The notes under the pieces were generated by a model. The model ran no database searches, was not told the DNA's origin, and saw nothing but the letters and a program-made list of their open reading frames with translations. The position numbers and the translations under genes were made by a program. From Dillenia suffruticosa (Eukaryota > Streptophyta > Magnoliopsida > Dilleniales > Dilleniaceae): a stretch of DNA of 64,000 nucleotides. Shown here in pieces: positions 37,324 through 49,254 of this stretch (position 1 is the first letter of the stretch; each line of letters begins with the position of its first letter). The stretch lies in the NCBI GenBank assembly GCA_033439265.1, contig JAVTVX010000024.1, positions 6,265,001 through 6,329,000 of the forward strand. The letters are read 5' to 3'.

Positions 37324-37625
37324 TGTCGCTGTTAAAAAAAATAAATATTATAAAATATTAATAAATTAATATATTAACAAACTATATATTATACTGAAAA
37401 AATAACATTAATAAGAAATAAAGAACATCTAATAACAAAACATTTTAAAATTATTTAACATATTTTCAGAAAATTTAACAAATATAAAAACGTTGAGTCG
37501 GAAAAATAACAAAATAATTTAGAACTATTGCATTTCACGAATTCACAACATACATACATTGAAACTAGGAATAAGGGATATAAAACAAAGAAAATAAAAT
37601 AAAATATACGAAAAAAAATATATAC

Positions 37626-37693
37626 CTCGACCGCTTGAAGACATGAATTTCTCCCCTCTAATCGAACAACACGTCCGATCAACGCAAACACAT
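37626..37693 (-). other. Possible noncoding leader exon of the CACTA transcript
   Basis: On the minus strand an acceptor (TTACATTGCAG) ends at 37694 and a donor (GAG|GTATAT) begins at 37625, bounding 68 bases. A second acceptor just before the TNP2 ATG fits an intron from 37625 to about 37331. Inferred from splice signals only. Confidence 0.4.
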
Positions 37694-38112
37694 CTGCAAT
37701 GTAAAACCATTAATGTTATTTAGAATTATTTTTAGAATTTTTTTAAATTAAATTATCTAATCTATTGACATAAGTTAAATCGCTTGCGAAATCATAAAAC
37801 TATATCAATTACCACTCTATTAAAAACACACAAATTTTACTATTTTTAAATGGTTGTAAACTATTCTTGAATTATTAAATATAGGTCTCTATTTAATAAT
37901 TCTAAAATGATCATAAATATTAAGTATATAGATTAAATAAATACCTACAGATATCAAACAAATAAAATTACTAATTTCATAATTTTTATTTATCAAGATT
38001 TTAATAATTTTTTTATTAGAAAAATAAATTAGAAATAAAATACGAAAAGAAATACGCACTAAAAGATTTATTGTGCGAGAAAAAAGGAATGTAAACTACA
38101 ACAACAAATGTA

Positions 38113-38434
38113 CTGCCCGGCTGCTGCCTTTCCTCCTTACAAAATGTCCCTCTCCAAGTCAAGGAATAGTGGAATGTACACAATCCTAAAGGAGCCGGCT
38201 GCTGCCCTTACGGGCTGCACACCCCTCCAAAAAGTCAAGAAAGCACACATATATATATCTAGGGTGCCAGCGAGTTTTCCTAGCAAAAACACCTTCTGCA
38301 CATGTTGTTCAAAAACTACTCGTTAAAATGGAGATTCTACTAACCAATTTAAAACCACAATTAGATTGCAAATTCATAAATATTGACACAAGGTGTTTTC
38401 CTAGCAAAAACACCTTCTGCACACATGTTGTTCA
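38113..38434. repeat. Two sets of short direct repeats in the CACTA 5' region
   Basis: The words CCGGCTGCTGCC and AAGTCAAG(G/A)AA recur about 83 bases apart (38117 and 38197). A 35-bp unit, TTTTCCTAGCAAAAACACC followed by TTCTGCACATGTTG, occurs at about 38277 and again at about 38396. They lie between the transposase leader and the GC-rich block. Confidence 0.7.
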
Positions 38435-38435
38435 T

Positions 38436-38850
38436 CCCGTCGGCCGGATCTCAGCGGAGGAGGCGCTACGGCGCCTCCCCCGCAGTTGAAAGCAGCCCAG
38501 GGGAGGGGCGCTGCCCCTCCCCCGGTGGGCCCCGCCCGCGTAGATGCGGGCGGGGCCATCCCGTCGGCCGGATCTCAACGGGGGAGGCGCTGCGGCGCCT
38601 CCCTCGCGGTTGAAAGCAGCCCGGGGGAGGCGCTGCGGCGCCTCCCCCGCCGTTGAAAGCAGGCCGGGGGAGGGGCGCTGCCCCTCCCCCGGTCGGCCCC
38701 GCCCGCGAAGATGCGGGCGGGGCAATCCCGTCCGAGATCCGGCCTCTGTGGCCGGATCTGGCTGGATCTCAGCGGGGGAGGCGCGTTGCAAGCAGGCCGG
38801 GGGAGGGGCGCTGCCCTTCCCCCGCCACGATCCGGCGGCATTGCCGCCGA
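38436..38850. repeat. GC-rich tandem palindromic block of the CACTA element
   Basis: About 415 bases of very high G+C in an otherwise AT-rich window. Units begin with CCCGTCGGCCGGATCTCA at 38436 and 38560, and a related unit begins at 38727. Each holds inverted repeats; the clearest is GCCCCGCCCGC at 38529-38539 pairing with GCGGGCGGGGC at 38546-38556 (11-bp stem, 6-base loop). Open frames on both strands come from the base composition, not from a gene. Its position, after the subterminal array on the promoter side, is that of the GC-rich downstream control region of maize Spm. Confidence 0.88.
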
Positions 38851-38853
38851 AAC

Positions 38854-38854
<1 letters not shown>

Positions 38855-38920
<66 letters not shown>

Positions 38921-38936
38921 GGGGGGAGAGAGAGAG
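38855..38936. repeat. (GA)n microsatellite inside the CACTA element
   Basis: About 40 GA units with small interruptions and a G run at 38921-38926. It separates the GC-rich block from the subterminal array. Confidence 0.93.
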
Positions 38937-39039
38937 TACCTCGTTGGAGGGAGACCACCGCGGGGAAGAGAGGGAGAGGAGGATGAGAGGGAGAGGAAAG
39001 TGAGGAAAGATAGGTAGAGGAAAGGAGCATTAAAAATAT

Positions 39040-40235
39040 TTTGCAACCGATTCAACGACGAACACTTGTTCGTCGCAGGAATCAGCGACGAACAGGGCGT
39101 TCGTCGCTGAAGTCTGCGACGAACTGCTCGTTCGTCGCAGCGATCCGCGACGAACAGCGCGTTCGTCGCTGGAATCAGCGACGAACAGTGCGTTCGACGC
39201 TGAACTCAGCGACGAATAGGGCGTTCGTCGCTGGAGTCAGCGACGAACAGGGCGTTCGTCGCTGAAGTCTGCGACGAACAGCGCGTTCGTCGCAGCGATC
39301 CGCGACGAATAGCGCGTTCGTCGCTGGAATCAGCGACGAACAGTGCGTTCGTCGCTGAACTCAGCGACGAATAGGGCGTTCGTCGCTGGAGTCAGCGACG
39401 AACAGGGCGTTCGTCGCTGGAGTCAGCGACGAACAGGGCGTTCGTCGCTGAAGTCAGCGACGAACTGCTCATTCGTCGCAGGGATCCGCGACGAACAGCG
39501 CGTTCGTCGCCGCGATCCGCGACGAACAGCTCGTTCGTCACAGTAATCAGCGACGAACAGGGCGTTCGTCGCAGTAATCAGCGACGAACAGGGCGTTCGT
39601 TGTTGAAGGCAGCGACGAACAGGGCGTTCGTCGCTGAAGGCAGCGACGAACTGCTCGTTCGTCGCTGAAGGCAGCGACGAACTGCTCGTTCGTCGCTGAA
39701 GGGAGCGACGAACTGCTCGTTCGTCGCTCGAATCAGCGACGAACAGCGCGTTCGTCGCTCGAATCAGCGACGAACAGCGCGTTCGTCGCTGGAATCAGCG
39801 ACGAACTGCTCGTTCGTCGCTGGAATCAGCGACGAACTGCGCTTTCGTCGCTGAAGTTAGCGACTAAAAGAGTGTTCGTCGCTGAAGTCAGCGACGAACT
39901 GCTCATTCGTCGCAGGGATCCGCGACGAACAGCGCGTTCGTCGCTGATAGGTGCGACGAACTGTGCGTTCGTCGCTGAAATCTGCGACGAACTAGATGTT
40001 CGTCGCTGAAACGTTGCTGATATGCGCAACCAATTTATTTTTTGTCGCTCAAATCTGCGACAAATTCGTTTTCGTCGCAAATTTAGCGACGAGCAATGAT
40101 TTCGTCGCTAATTTAGCTACGAAATTTTTTTCGTTACTAATATCGTTGGAAAATGGTGATGAAATGTTTATTCGATGCCAAATTCGTCGCAAAATAACAA
40201 CAAAAATAATTTGTCGCAAACGTCCGTCGCAAATA
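39040..40235. repeat. Right subterminal palindromic repeat array of the CACTA element
   Basis: From 39057 to about 40010 the sequence is an almost unbroken series of head-to-head pairs, TTCGTCGC-(8 to 12 bases)-GCGACGAA, separated by CAGGGCG, CAGCGCG, CTGCTCG or similar. The period is about 36 bases and there are about 25 pairs. From 40010 to 40235 the motifs become AT-rich and diverged like those of the left end. These are the likely binding sites of the TNPA-like protein, many more and far better conserved than on the left. Confidence 0.93.
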
Positions 40236-40257
40236 CCGTGTTTTTTTTGTAGTGTAT

Positions 40258-42306
40258 ATAAAGATTGTAGGAAACAAGAGAGAGGGAGAAGATAAACAAA
40301 TGTACATTTTTGGTAGTATTTTCTGAGTACGGGTAATTTGTGCACCTATTAGCTTTTTTGAGAATTTTTAAAAAAAAAAAATCGTTAAAATATATTAAAA
40401 TTATTTGCGATTTCAGTATAATTCCCAAATTCTCAAAAAATTGAAAATATATTGAAACCGTGAGACAAAAAATAAAAAATAAAAAAAGAAAGAGAGAAAA
40501 ATTTAGTATTCATCATCTTCAACCTCGAGCTCATGATCAAAGTATCTTTAATTTTCAACTTTCTTTATTTTCCCTTGAATTCCAACTTTTGATTATCATT
40601 ATCACCATCAAGTATCATCCTCTTCACTCCACAAACCTTCAAACTCCTGACTAGAACACACCATTGCTGACAAGCTCTAGCTTTAGTTTCCGTCGGTAAG
40701 AAGTGTTGCCATTCAATTATCGGTTGAATATTTTGAGACTCGGAAGATAATTTGCAATTATCCATTCTTTTTGGTGAAGGAGGGATTGGGACAAAGGGAT
40801 TAATGGGTCATCGACTAAGCCCTTCAAATAAATTGTGAGAAAATTATTTGTCGAGTCTTTGAATTTTATTCAGAGTTTACAAATTAATTATTAAATTTTA
40901 AAATGTAATAATTGATAATATAAATTTCAAAATTCGTAAAGCATTGGTCTCTCCATTACTATAGATCCAATCTCACTATTAAATGCTAACATGACCTTAT
41001 GTGACAGACATGATGCTTTCTAATTTCGTTTCTATTCCGGCAAGAGTTGCTGCCGTACCACTTGACACGTAACTACCATTCACACAAAAATAATGCCTTG
41101 TTAGTAATGATACTGATGTGGCAGAATGTGTCACCACCAATGCACTCACCACGTTGTCACATCAGCGTTTATGTTAATGTGGCGTGACACGTCAACAACA
41201 CTTGGCATGACACGTCCGCAACAGTGCCACGTCATCTCTCTCTCTCTCTCTCTCTTTATTAAAGCAAGATAACAAAAAATTAATACAGTATGGATTATTA
41301 GAATTACCATGATTATCCTGTCGGTTTGCAAAGGAGAATATCGTAATTTAACTTTGTCTCTCGATGCGACTGAGCACGCGTGGGCGGATATGTTGCCCTC
41401 CACAAAAATGCAACATCATGCATGACCAATCTCCCCGTTTGTTTATTATAAAATTAAAATCTTTTTGGTGATTATTTTACTCTCGCCACTTTGATGGCCG
41501 TTATTGAAAATACCGTTTTTATTTTATTTAAAATACTTTTTAATTAAAAAGAAATATAAAATTTAACAAATAAAAATTTAAATTTGCCTATCAAGATAAT
41601 AAAATTATTATTGTAATAATACATTTTCGAGTAAAAATTCTATCTAATGGTTTTCCTCCTCGCCATCCAAAAAAAAAAAAAAAATCGAAATTTAGACCGG
41701 CCGATGGAGTTGTCAACGTTGCCTTATAATGTACGGAAACAATAAATCACCACGTTAGATGTTATTATGACCACAAACTTCGGTCCAAAATTTCCACGCT
41801 GGCCCAAATTATTAAATTATTTATTACCATCAAAATCAGTTCTTTAAGAATTTTAAATAACTGAAAAAGACATTTACACGAACAATTATAATTCTTTTCT
41901 CAGTTTAATAATTAAATTTAGTTTCTAAACAGTTGATAGCAAAACAATTAAATTTGATTACAATTATAATACGGGTTGAGTCGAATAAAAAATTACTAAC
42001 ATTTCTTTTGTTAATTAATGGTCATCCCAAATTGATGCCCCAACTTCTTTCCATGACCAAAATTAGAGGGCAAATTTCAATTTTACTAAAAATTTTGGTC
42101 TCATCAACATAAAGCCCCCAAATTTGAATCCCGGTAACACCAAAAACAGATCGAACTCAAAGAACAATACTGAACATCGAATAGAACTGGTTTTTGTATT
42201 GTCACGGAACATTATTAAAAAGCTCTGACTCTAATAAAATCAGAAGTAACACGACGTTTCGCTTACCTTAATCAAACCATATTTTGTACACACAAAACCA
42301 AAGATT
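40258..42306. other. Intergenic region with a cluster of ACGT words
   Basis: No gene is recognised. Between 41060 and 41235 there are several CACGT words (GACACGT near 41064, 41187 and 41213; CCACGT near 41151 and 41225), followed by a (CT)n tract at 41236-41256. The nearest gene on the right reads away from this block, so it is not that gene's promoter. The rest is AT-rich. Confidence 0.6.
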
Positions 42307-42777
42307 TCAACTAATATAACTAGCATCCTTAGCCGCAGGAAGAGCAAAATGATGCAAAGGACTAGCTCTCGGCGACCGAAGCGGCGGCTCGGAGAGAAGA
42401 TTACCATCACAATCATAATAAATCACGCCCGGAAACTCAAGCGGCTGACACTTCTCTCCCATCAAAATACTCCTCTGCCACACCCCGGCTCCACCTTTGG
42501 CTTCAGCTTCCAATTCCTCGCCGTTGTGTTTCTTGTTCAAGAAATGAATAGCTTTGCTCCTCAAGGTTTGCAAAAGCTGCTTTGAGGATGTTAAGGGCGA
42601 TTTAATTGCGACTTTTGGATCACTTGAATCCGCCGAGTTTTGTTTTCTATGAACTCCGTTCCCGTGCTTGGCGCAGAGAGCCACCAGAGCCGACACCGAG
42701 ACGAATAAGCCGATCGCTAACGGGATTGAGCAGAATTGGTCTCCGGCGCCGGCGCTCAATGGCATCGGTCGCACCAT
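42307..42777 (-). CDS. Small plant-specific protein with one membrane segment, function unknown
   Basis: A single exon on the minus strand codes for 156 residues. A TATA-like TTTATATAAATA lies at about 42825-42836, some 50 bases upstream of the ATG, which supports a real compact gene. Residues about 14-36 (CSIPLAIGLFVSVSALVALCA) are hydrophobic and may be a signal anchor. The middle is polar and basic. The C-terminal block GVWQRSILMGEKCQPLEF then PGVIYYDCDGN is a motif I associate with a family of short uncharacterised plant proteins. No catalytic residues are seen. G+C is clearly higher than in the flanks, as in other coding DNA here. Confidence 0.75.
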   Translation of the reverse strand: MVRPMPLSAGAGDQFCSIPLAIGLFVSVSALVALCAKHGNGVHRKQNSADSSDPKVAIKSPLTSSKQLLQTLRSKAIHFLNKKHNGEELEAEAKGGAGVWQRSILMGEKCQPLEFPGVIYYDCDGNLLSEPPLRSPRASPLHHFALPAAKDASYIS

Positions 42778-43716
42778 TTTTCTGAGTTTGTATATTTTGA
42801 GGCTTGTAAATGAGAAGTTTAAGGTATTTATATAAAGGGGGGAGGGTGGGGGGAGGGAGGTAAGTCCTTTTTGTAAAGTCTGCTAACCGTGGGAGGTGAG
42901 GTGGGGTAGGGACTGCTTACGGTCCTACTTTACAATAATAATAATAATAATAATAAACAAAAATATTTGGGTTTATTTAATGCGTATAAGTTTGGGTTTA
43001 TTATAATTATTATTATTGGTATTGTGGACTCTATATACATAAACATTTTTAGTTGGAAGGTGTTTGAATGATACATAATGGGTTGATTACATAAAGTTAT
43101 GAATTGCATATTATGTAGACACTATGTGCCTTAAGTGAAGTTTATCACACAAGAGAAAATAATTATTATTTTTTTAAAAGGGTTAGTGATTAAATGAATC
43201 TTTAGAGATCATATTAGATAATTTTGGGGACGATAATATTACTCGGTTTATTATTTAAAATTTCTTTTATAGTGATTATTATTTGGTTCAATTCTCCCTT
43301 CCAATTTTGAATCAAAGTTTTATGGGGATATGATAATTAAGCATCCATATCTGCCTTGAATAACCTTGTCAAGTGTGTGTGTGTTTGGAAAGCTTGTTGA
43401 ATCATATTAGATAGTGATGCAATAGGGACATAGCAAAAGAGTGCTAGAATTATATATAGAGGAAAAAAAATTAATTTTTAAAATAAAAGTTAGGTATTAA
43501 GCTAGAAGATACGAAATAATATTAAAATTTAACATTTTCTTTATAAATGATTAACCTCACACAAATATACCATAATACCCATCAACAGGAAGAGTGAGTC
43601 CAGCAGAACAAATCAGAGCATAATAATCCATTATTCTCTATAAGATCCAACATGCAAATTAGAAGGCAACTTAATCAAAGTACTCTTGTAGTTATATATA
43701 TATATATATATATACA
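42778..43716 (-). other. Upstream region of the small membrane protein gene, then AT-rich DNA
   Basis: The first 150 bases contain the TATA-like box and a G-rich stretch (42836-42860). An (ATA)n run lies at 42933-42956. Nothing else is recognised. The stretch ends in (TA)n at 43691-43714. Confidence 0.6.
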
Positions 43717-44800
43717 CTAGGAGGGTTCTGGCTGCACAAGGTGCAGCCCTGACTCAGATTTTTATTTTATTTTTTTTGTGTGTATTATAAATATTGAAAA
43801 AAAAAGGTGAAGTATGAAAAAAAAAGATGTAAAAAAAGGAAGAAACAAAAAAAGAAGTTAAAAAAAAAAGAATAATAGGAAATCGGAGGTAATAGTGAAA
43901 TAAAAAAATGAGTGAAAAAAAGAAGAAAAAAGAAAAAGAAAAAAAAGAAACTCAACAAAAGTTAAAAAAAAAAAGGAAGGGTAAGTAGGTGCAAAAAAAA
44001 AAAGAAGTAAAACAAGGAAGAAGAAACCCCAAAAAAAGAAAAAAAAAAAGAGAAAATAGTAACCAACTATTCCCATCCAATGTGGCATTCCTTTTCACTC
44101 CTTCCTTCCCATGAGCGAAGGATAGAAAAAAAAATAAAAAAGAAAAAGAAAAAAGCAAAACAAAAGAAGTAAAAAAAAAGTAACAAACCGGTAATAATGA
44201 AAATAAAAAAAGGAGTGAAAAAATAAAAAGAAGAAACTCAAAAAATGTAAAACAAAATAAAAAAAGAAGGGTGAAAGGTGAAAAAAATATAAAAAGAATA
44301 AAAAAGAAACAAAAAGGGTAAATGGGTAAAAAAAAAGTAAAAACAAAAAGAACAGTAGCCTACTATTCCAATCTGAGGTGGCACTTTCTTCCACTCTATG
44401 AAGGGTGAAAGAAAAGAAGTAAAAAAAAAATAGTAATAGACCGGTAATAACTAAATCTAAAAGAAAAAAGAGTAAAAAAAAAGGGTAAATGGCGAAAAAA
44501 ATAAAGTTAAAAAAAAAGAAACAAAAAAGGGTAATCGAGTAAAAAAAGAAGTAAAAAATAAAAAAGACAAGAAAAAATCAAAAAAAAATAATAAAAACCC
44601 AAAAACAAATGAATGGTAACCTACCGTTCCAATCCTACGTGATACTCTCACTCCCCTCTCCCACTTGAAGAAGAAACTCAAAAAAAAAAAAACCCCAAAA
44701 AGAGGAAAAAAAAATAAAAGAAATGATGAACAGTAACATACTGTTCAAATCCTACTCGGCACTTCCACCCACTCACTCTCCCCCCACTTGTTTGCTTCTA
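43717..44800 (-). mobile_element. A-rich repeat block with Helitron-like 3' terminus (candidate non-autonomous Helitron)
   Basis: Read on the minus strand, a perfect 8-bp-stem hairpin GGCTGCAC-CTT-GTGCAGCC (43748-43730) is followed nine bases later by CTAG (43720-43717) and then T. That is the form of a Helitron 3' end (hairpin, CTRR, insertion next to T). The body is extremely A-rich on the plus strand and contains four diverged copies of a unit with AGTA(A/G)CC(A/T)ACTATTCC-like words at about 44058, 44350, 44616 and 44728. A 5' TC end was not identified with confidence, so the limits on the right are approximate. It could instead be unrelated low-complexity DNA with a chance hairpin. Confidence 0.4.
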
Positions 44801-47548
44801 TTATATTATGGTAAGATATATGATGTCTATAGTGATTGCATATCAATATTTTTAAAATAAAATTTTGAATTATATATATATATATATATATATAAATAAA
44901 CATCATGAAAGTTTTATCTTTATAGAAAATTAAATTTAATTAGATTTAATAAATTTTGATAATTTAATTAAGAAAAAAGAAGAAGGTAGACACGTTATTG
45001 AAAGTGAAGTACTAAATCATTAAAATTTGGATTCCTTTGTGCCATCCATCCTGCGGCTTGTTTTCATTATGCGGCCATGTAGTTGTCGGATGGGAGGGTC
45101 GTTGACATCAAACAAGAACCCCAAATTCGTGAAGTAAACATAAGAATATAGAAAGAAAAATTTACATGCATCAAATTAAATAGTAAACCTATTAATAATT
45201 TGATCCTTTTTATTATTACAAAGTTTAGTAAAATATTAAAAAAGATATATATATATATATATATATATATTTACACAAATTTATTAAAAAAAAAAATCAA
45301 TGTTCTCTCTTTGCACGTTCTCCTAACATGCCAACCCCAGCCAAAACTCTTTACCTTTTGCTTTGGTTCTATTTTCAGATTAAAAAATTATTAATTTGAG
45401 GTGGTATTTTGACTCCACTGCAAGTTGCCAAACGCCACCATCGCAACTTGTGTGTCTCTAGTTTCGCATGGTCCCACCATTGCAGAGACCGAGTCCAATA
45501 GCCCACTTCCTTGAAGTTCATCTCATAGGACTTGTTACTCATTTTTTATTGGACAGAAGACTAACGTCGGTTCTTGATGAACAATATCATCATGAGTCAA
45601 AGTCAACTATATCAATGTGTGTTATGATTTTTTTATCAAAAAATATTAAAATATTAAATAGATCAATCCATATTGTATAATCTAAAAATATTTTATTTAA
45701 TTTAAAAATATTTTAAATAATTTAGAATGAAACCATGAGATTGACACCATTACGAGGTCAACATATGGAAATTATTCTAATTTTATGCTACTTGAAAAGC
45801 TGAAACCATTCTCTTTCTATCCTCGGCCTTGACTGATACAAATTCTTGGTGGTCGTTTTTTCTTTTTCTTTTTTTTTTCTTAAATAGTTGTTGAGGTTTT
45901 CTCCCTACTTTTGTTTTCCTCTTTTTGTTTAATGATTGGGAATAGGAACTTTTGGGAGTTAAGAAAAATTAACAATAGCATAGAATTGGTTCTTGCAATT
46001 GAATTGTTTATAAGATCACCCAGGAATAATTAAATCACTGTCATTTGTTGCCCCTCTCATCATCATCCATCCTGCGTGCTTCAAAAAAAAAAAATTATTT
46101 TATTATATTTATAATATTTTTATCTAAAATATAAAATATTTTAATAAAATATAAAATTTTATAAATTGAAATAAAATTGTTCCATATAGGGAAGTCTATC
46201 TAATTTCAATTAAATATAATCTTAACTTTTCTTAAACAAAATCATAATCTAATTGTATATAGATAGTAATATCTTGTGTTTCTTTTGATGGGAAAAATAT
46301 GTCAAATATTATGTTCAATCATCAAAATTAATGAACTCAATTATTGAAATTAAAAACTCAAATCAGATAAAAAAGTATTTGATTCTGTAACCGAAAGTCG
46401 AATCAAATGAGATGTTGATCCGGAGAGACCCCTGGGTCTGGCCTTCCAGATCAAATGTATCTTTAAAAACTCTTAAGTAGAGTAATATATTAACTCGGGA
46501 ACCATAATCCTTTTATAACTGAAGCGTGATTTTTACCTTTTAAAACTATCTGTTCAACTTATGCTAGTTATCTTATCGAATTTATATAAATTAGGTAACT
46601 TTCCGGTTGTTTTTAAATCATCTTTCAATATTCTCTATTTAATCCATTATAAATAATAAATATACATCGGTATCTATATATTTATTTATTTCCATATCTT
46701 ATGAGATACATTAAAGTCAAAATACCAAATTTTCAAATTTAATAGATTACTTTCATTTGGATTTACATTAAATAACAATATATATTATATAATTATTTTA
46801 ATATATAATCCCAACATTAAATTAATAATAATCCAACGTCTTAGACTACTTTCGTAGTCATATTTCAATGAAACACGTCTAAAATATGAAATTATATATA
46901 TTTTTTAATTTTTTAAATTAATTAAAATTACATAAAAATATCTCTCTCTTTATGATTATTAAATAAATTAAAATTATTAAAATTTGTATAAAATGAAGAT
47001 ATACTATGGATACAACCGTTCAAACTATGCTTGCTTGTACGGATGCAAATATTTATTCTAGCTCCTGAAAATATTGAAATTAAGTATACATCTATCATTA
47101 GGCATAGGAAAATGTCGGGTCTCTTCGTTTAGGCCAACTTCCATTTTCGCAGTTAGGTGACCTCCCATGTTGTTAATTCTTCCACACGAAGGTCTCCGAC
47201 CACATCAACTTTAATAAATTTGACCATAAAAAATATTTAAACAACATTATCAGTTTTGGTAATTAAATTGTTTTTGCTTTAGACAATTTCTAGAGTACAT
47301 AATACGATACTCTATAATTTATAATAATTTAATATTATTTTATAATTATTATTTAAATAGAAGACCATTATTGATACGAAGCTTGTGGAAAAAGAAGACT
47401 TTCAAGTTCTCCAGTCAAGTGAAGAGGATGTGGCAGCAACGGATAAGTTGGTTAGTCCGCCTAATTGGCTCCGAGGAGGTATAATTATCACAACCCTACC
47501 CTACCCTAGAGGGAGGAAAAAAGATAGAGAGAGAGAAAGACAAAGAGA

Positions 47549-47554
<6 letters not shown>

Positions 47555-47615
<61 letters not shown>
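47555..47615. repeat. (GA)n microsatellite
   Basis: About 30 GA units, preceded by GA-rich sequence from 47522 and followed by related sequence to 47665. A frame of alternating Arg-Glu crosses it and is rejected as a gene. Confidence 0.95.
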
Positions 47616-47617
<2 letters not shown>

Positions 47618-49254
47618 AGAGAGAGAAAACCTAGAGAAAGAGTATACAAGGAGGGGGAAAGAGAGATTCTAATACTATTTCATTCCATTACATATCATGA
47701 AATTACTATTTATATTATTTATACAAATTAATTATACAAATTAATTTATTAACTGATTCATTAACTATTAACTAATCTATTAATTAATAATTGATATTTC
47801 TAATTATGATTAACTACTAACTATAGTTATTATAATACTTCTCTCTTTGAATATATCTTTATCCTTAAAAATGAAAAATCAAGAATTAAGATTTTGAATC
47901 TATGAATCTTGAATCATATCTTGTATTTGTGTTGAGAGACAAGATGATGTAGGCGAACAAGTGAGTTGCATGGAGAGTAGCGGAAGAAAAATGGAGATAA
48001 AAAAGTTTGAAAGTGATTTTTCTTGAATTAGTTTTTGACAGAAGATTTCTCTCGATGAATATCGAAAATTTAATCAAGAAAAGTATGAATTAAATTAATT
48101 TAATTATCTTTCACTTTTTTATCTAACACTTTATAGATTAAATACTATCTTTGTTCAACCAACTAAGGGGATAAAAGGAAATATTATGTGAATAATATTT
48201 ACTCCTTGAAATGTTGTCCTCATAATTTTTTGTTTAAAATTGTACTCTCCCACCAAATACGTGCTAAATCTCTTCACTTAAACTCACTTGAAAAAGAGTT
48301 ACAAATAAGCTATCTCCGATGAGAAATTGTTGAATTTTCTTTTTTCTTTTTTATTACAAAGAAGGACATTGGAACAGGGGTCAAATTTAAAACCTTAGAT
48401 TAAATGGTGAATTCTTGATATCATTGAATCCAAAATTTATGAATTCTTTGGTATTAATTTTAGAAGAAATTATATTAGAAAAGTCATTCTTAAATAAAAA
48501 AATTATATTAGGAAAATCGTTTTTATATAGAGTTTTCATAAATTTTTAAAATAAATTAATTTAAATATGTTTTTAAATCTTGATGATAAGAAAATATTAA
48601 AAATATTATCACCCCAACTCCATATCGAAGAATGAGCAGCGCTATGGACAAAAACTCAAACTTGGGCTAAAATCACCTTGGGTTTAGACCAAACAGTAGT
48701 CCAAATGCAACCCAAATGGTAGGCTGGAGTTATGAAATTGCCGTAAATTACTTGAATTATGGTTAGATCTATTTGCAACTATTTACAAACTTGTTAAAAC
48801 AGCCGAATTATAATGCATACTTCTCTAACAATAGCTGTTCCAATTAAAGCACAGGGGATGGGCCTGTGGGCTAAGCCCACTAACCTTTTCTTTGTTCTGA
48901 ATCGATAGACAAAACAAAGAGCTAAATCCAGGAGAATACAAGACCAGCCGGGCCCCGATTTCAGCTTCTCCCTTTTGGTCCAAATCTCAGCACAAGGCTT
49001 TGTTTGTTTCAACTATAACTCTCCGGTGCCAATCAGCTTTGACTCAGGTGGCACCTCCTTCCCTTTCCCATATAATAGTTTTAGATTTGAGTTTCAATAT
49101 GTGCAAAACAAAAAAACTATAACTCTCCGATCTTGGTTGAAGTCGTGTGAATTTCTTAGTCCGTTAATATGGCGCTCCAGATGGATTCTCAATTGGTTAA
49201 ATCATACTGGATAATACTATACAAATGAATAATCAGTCTAATGAAATAAAATAC

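Larger units (their letters stand above)
30067..40254 (-). mobile_element. Complete En/Spm (CACTA) DNA transposon, 10.2 kb
   Basis: The left end reads CACTACAAAAAAAC and the right end is the reverse complement of CACTACAAAAAAAACAC, giving inverted repeats of about 13 bases. The three bases outside are TAT on both sides (30064-30066 and 40255-40257), the 3-bp target duplication expected of CACTA elements. Subterminal repeats of the motif GCGACGAA/TTCGTCGC fill both ends. Both genes read on the minus strand, so the right end is the 5' end: a TNP2-type transposase followed by a TNPA-type gene. The right half also has a GC-rich tandem region and multi-exon leader signals. The target lies in a TA-rich repeat between Get3d and the small membrane protein gene. 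The perfect target duplication and readable genes suggest a fairly young insertion. Confidence 0.95.

Noticed and set aside
38436-38850. Possible bacterial or vector contamination because of the sudden high G+C.
   Set aside because: The block is made of tandem palindromic units and lies between recognised parts of one CACTA element with intact ends and target duplication.
38432-39055. Long open frames on both strands in GC-rich sequence (up to about 200 residues).
   Set aside because: Frames are open on several frames at once because high G+C removes stops. Products are Pro/Arg/Gly-rich with Ser-Leu runs from the GA tract and match no domain.
39057-40010. Regularly spaced short repeats that look like a CRISPR array.
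   Set aside because: The repeats are palindromic pairs with repeated, not unique, spacers, lie inside the ends of a CACTA transposon and are in a plant nuclear genome. They are transposon subterminal repeats.
43858-44681. Four minus-strand frames coding Phe/Leu-rich, membrane-like proteins.
   Set aside because: They are the complement of A-rich low-complexity repeats; the hydrophobicity comes from TTT and CTT codons alone.
47385-47672. A 95-residue frame with a long Arg-Glu repeat.
   Set aside because: Most of it is the (GA)n microsatellite; the start codon and first part match no known protein.
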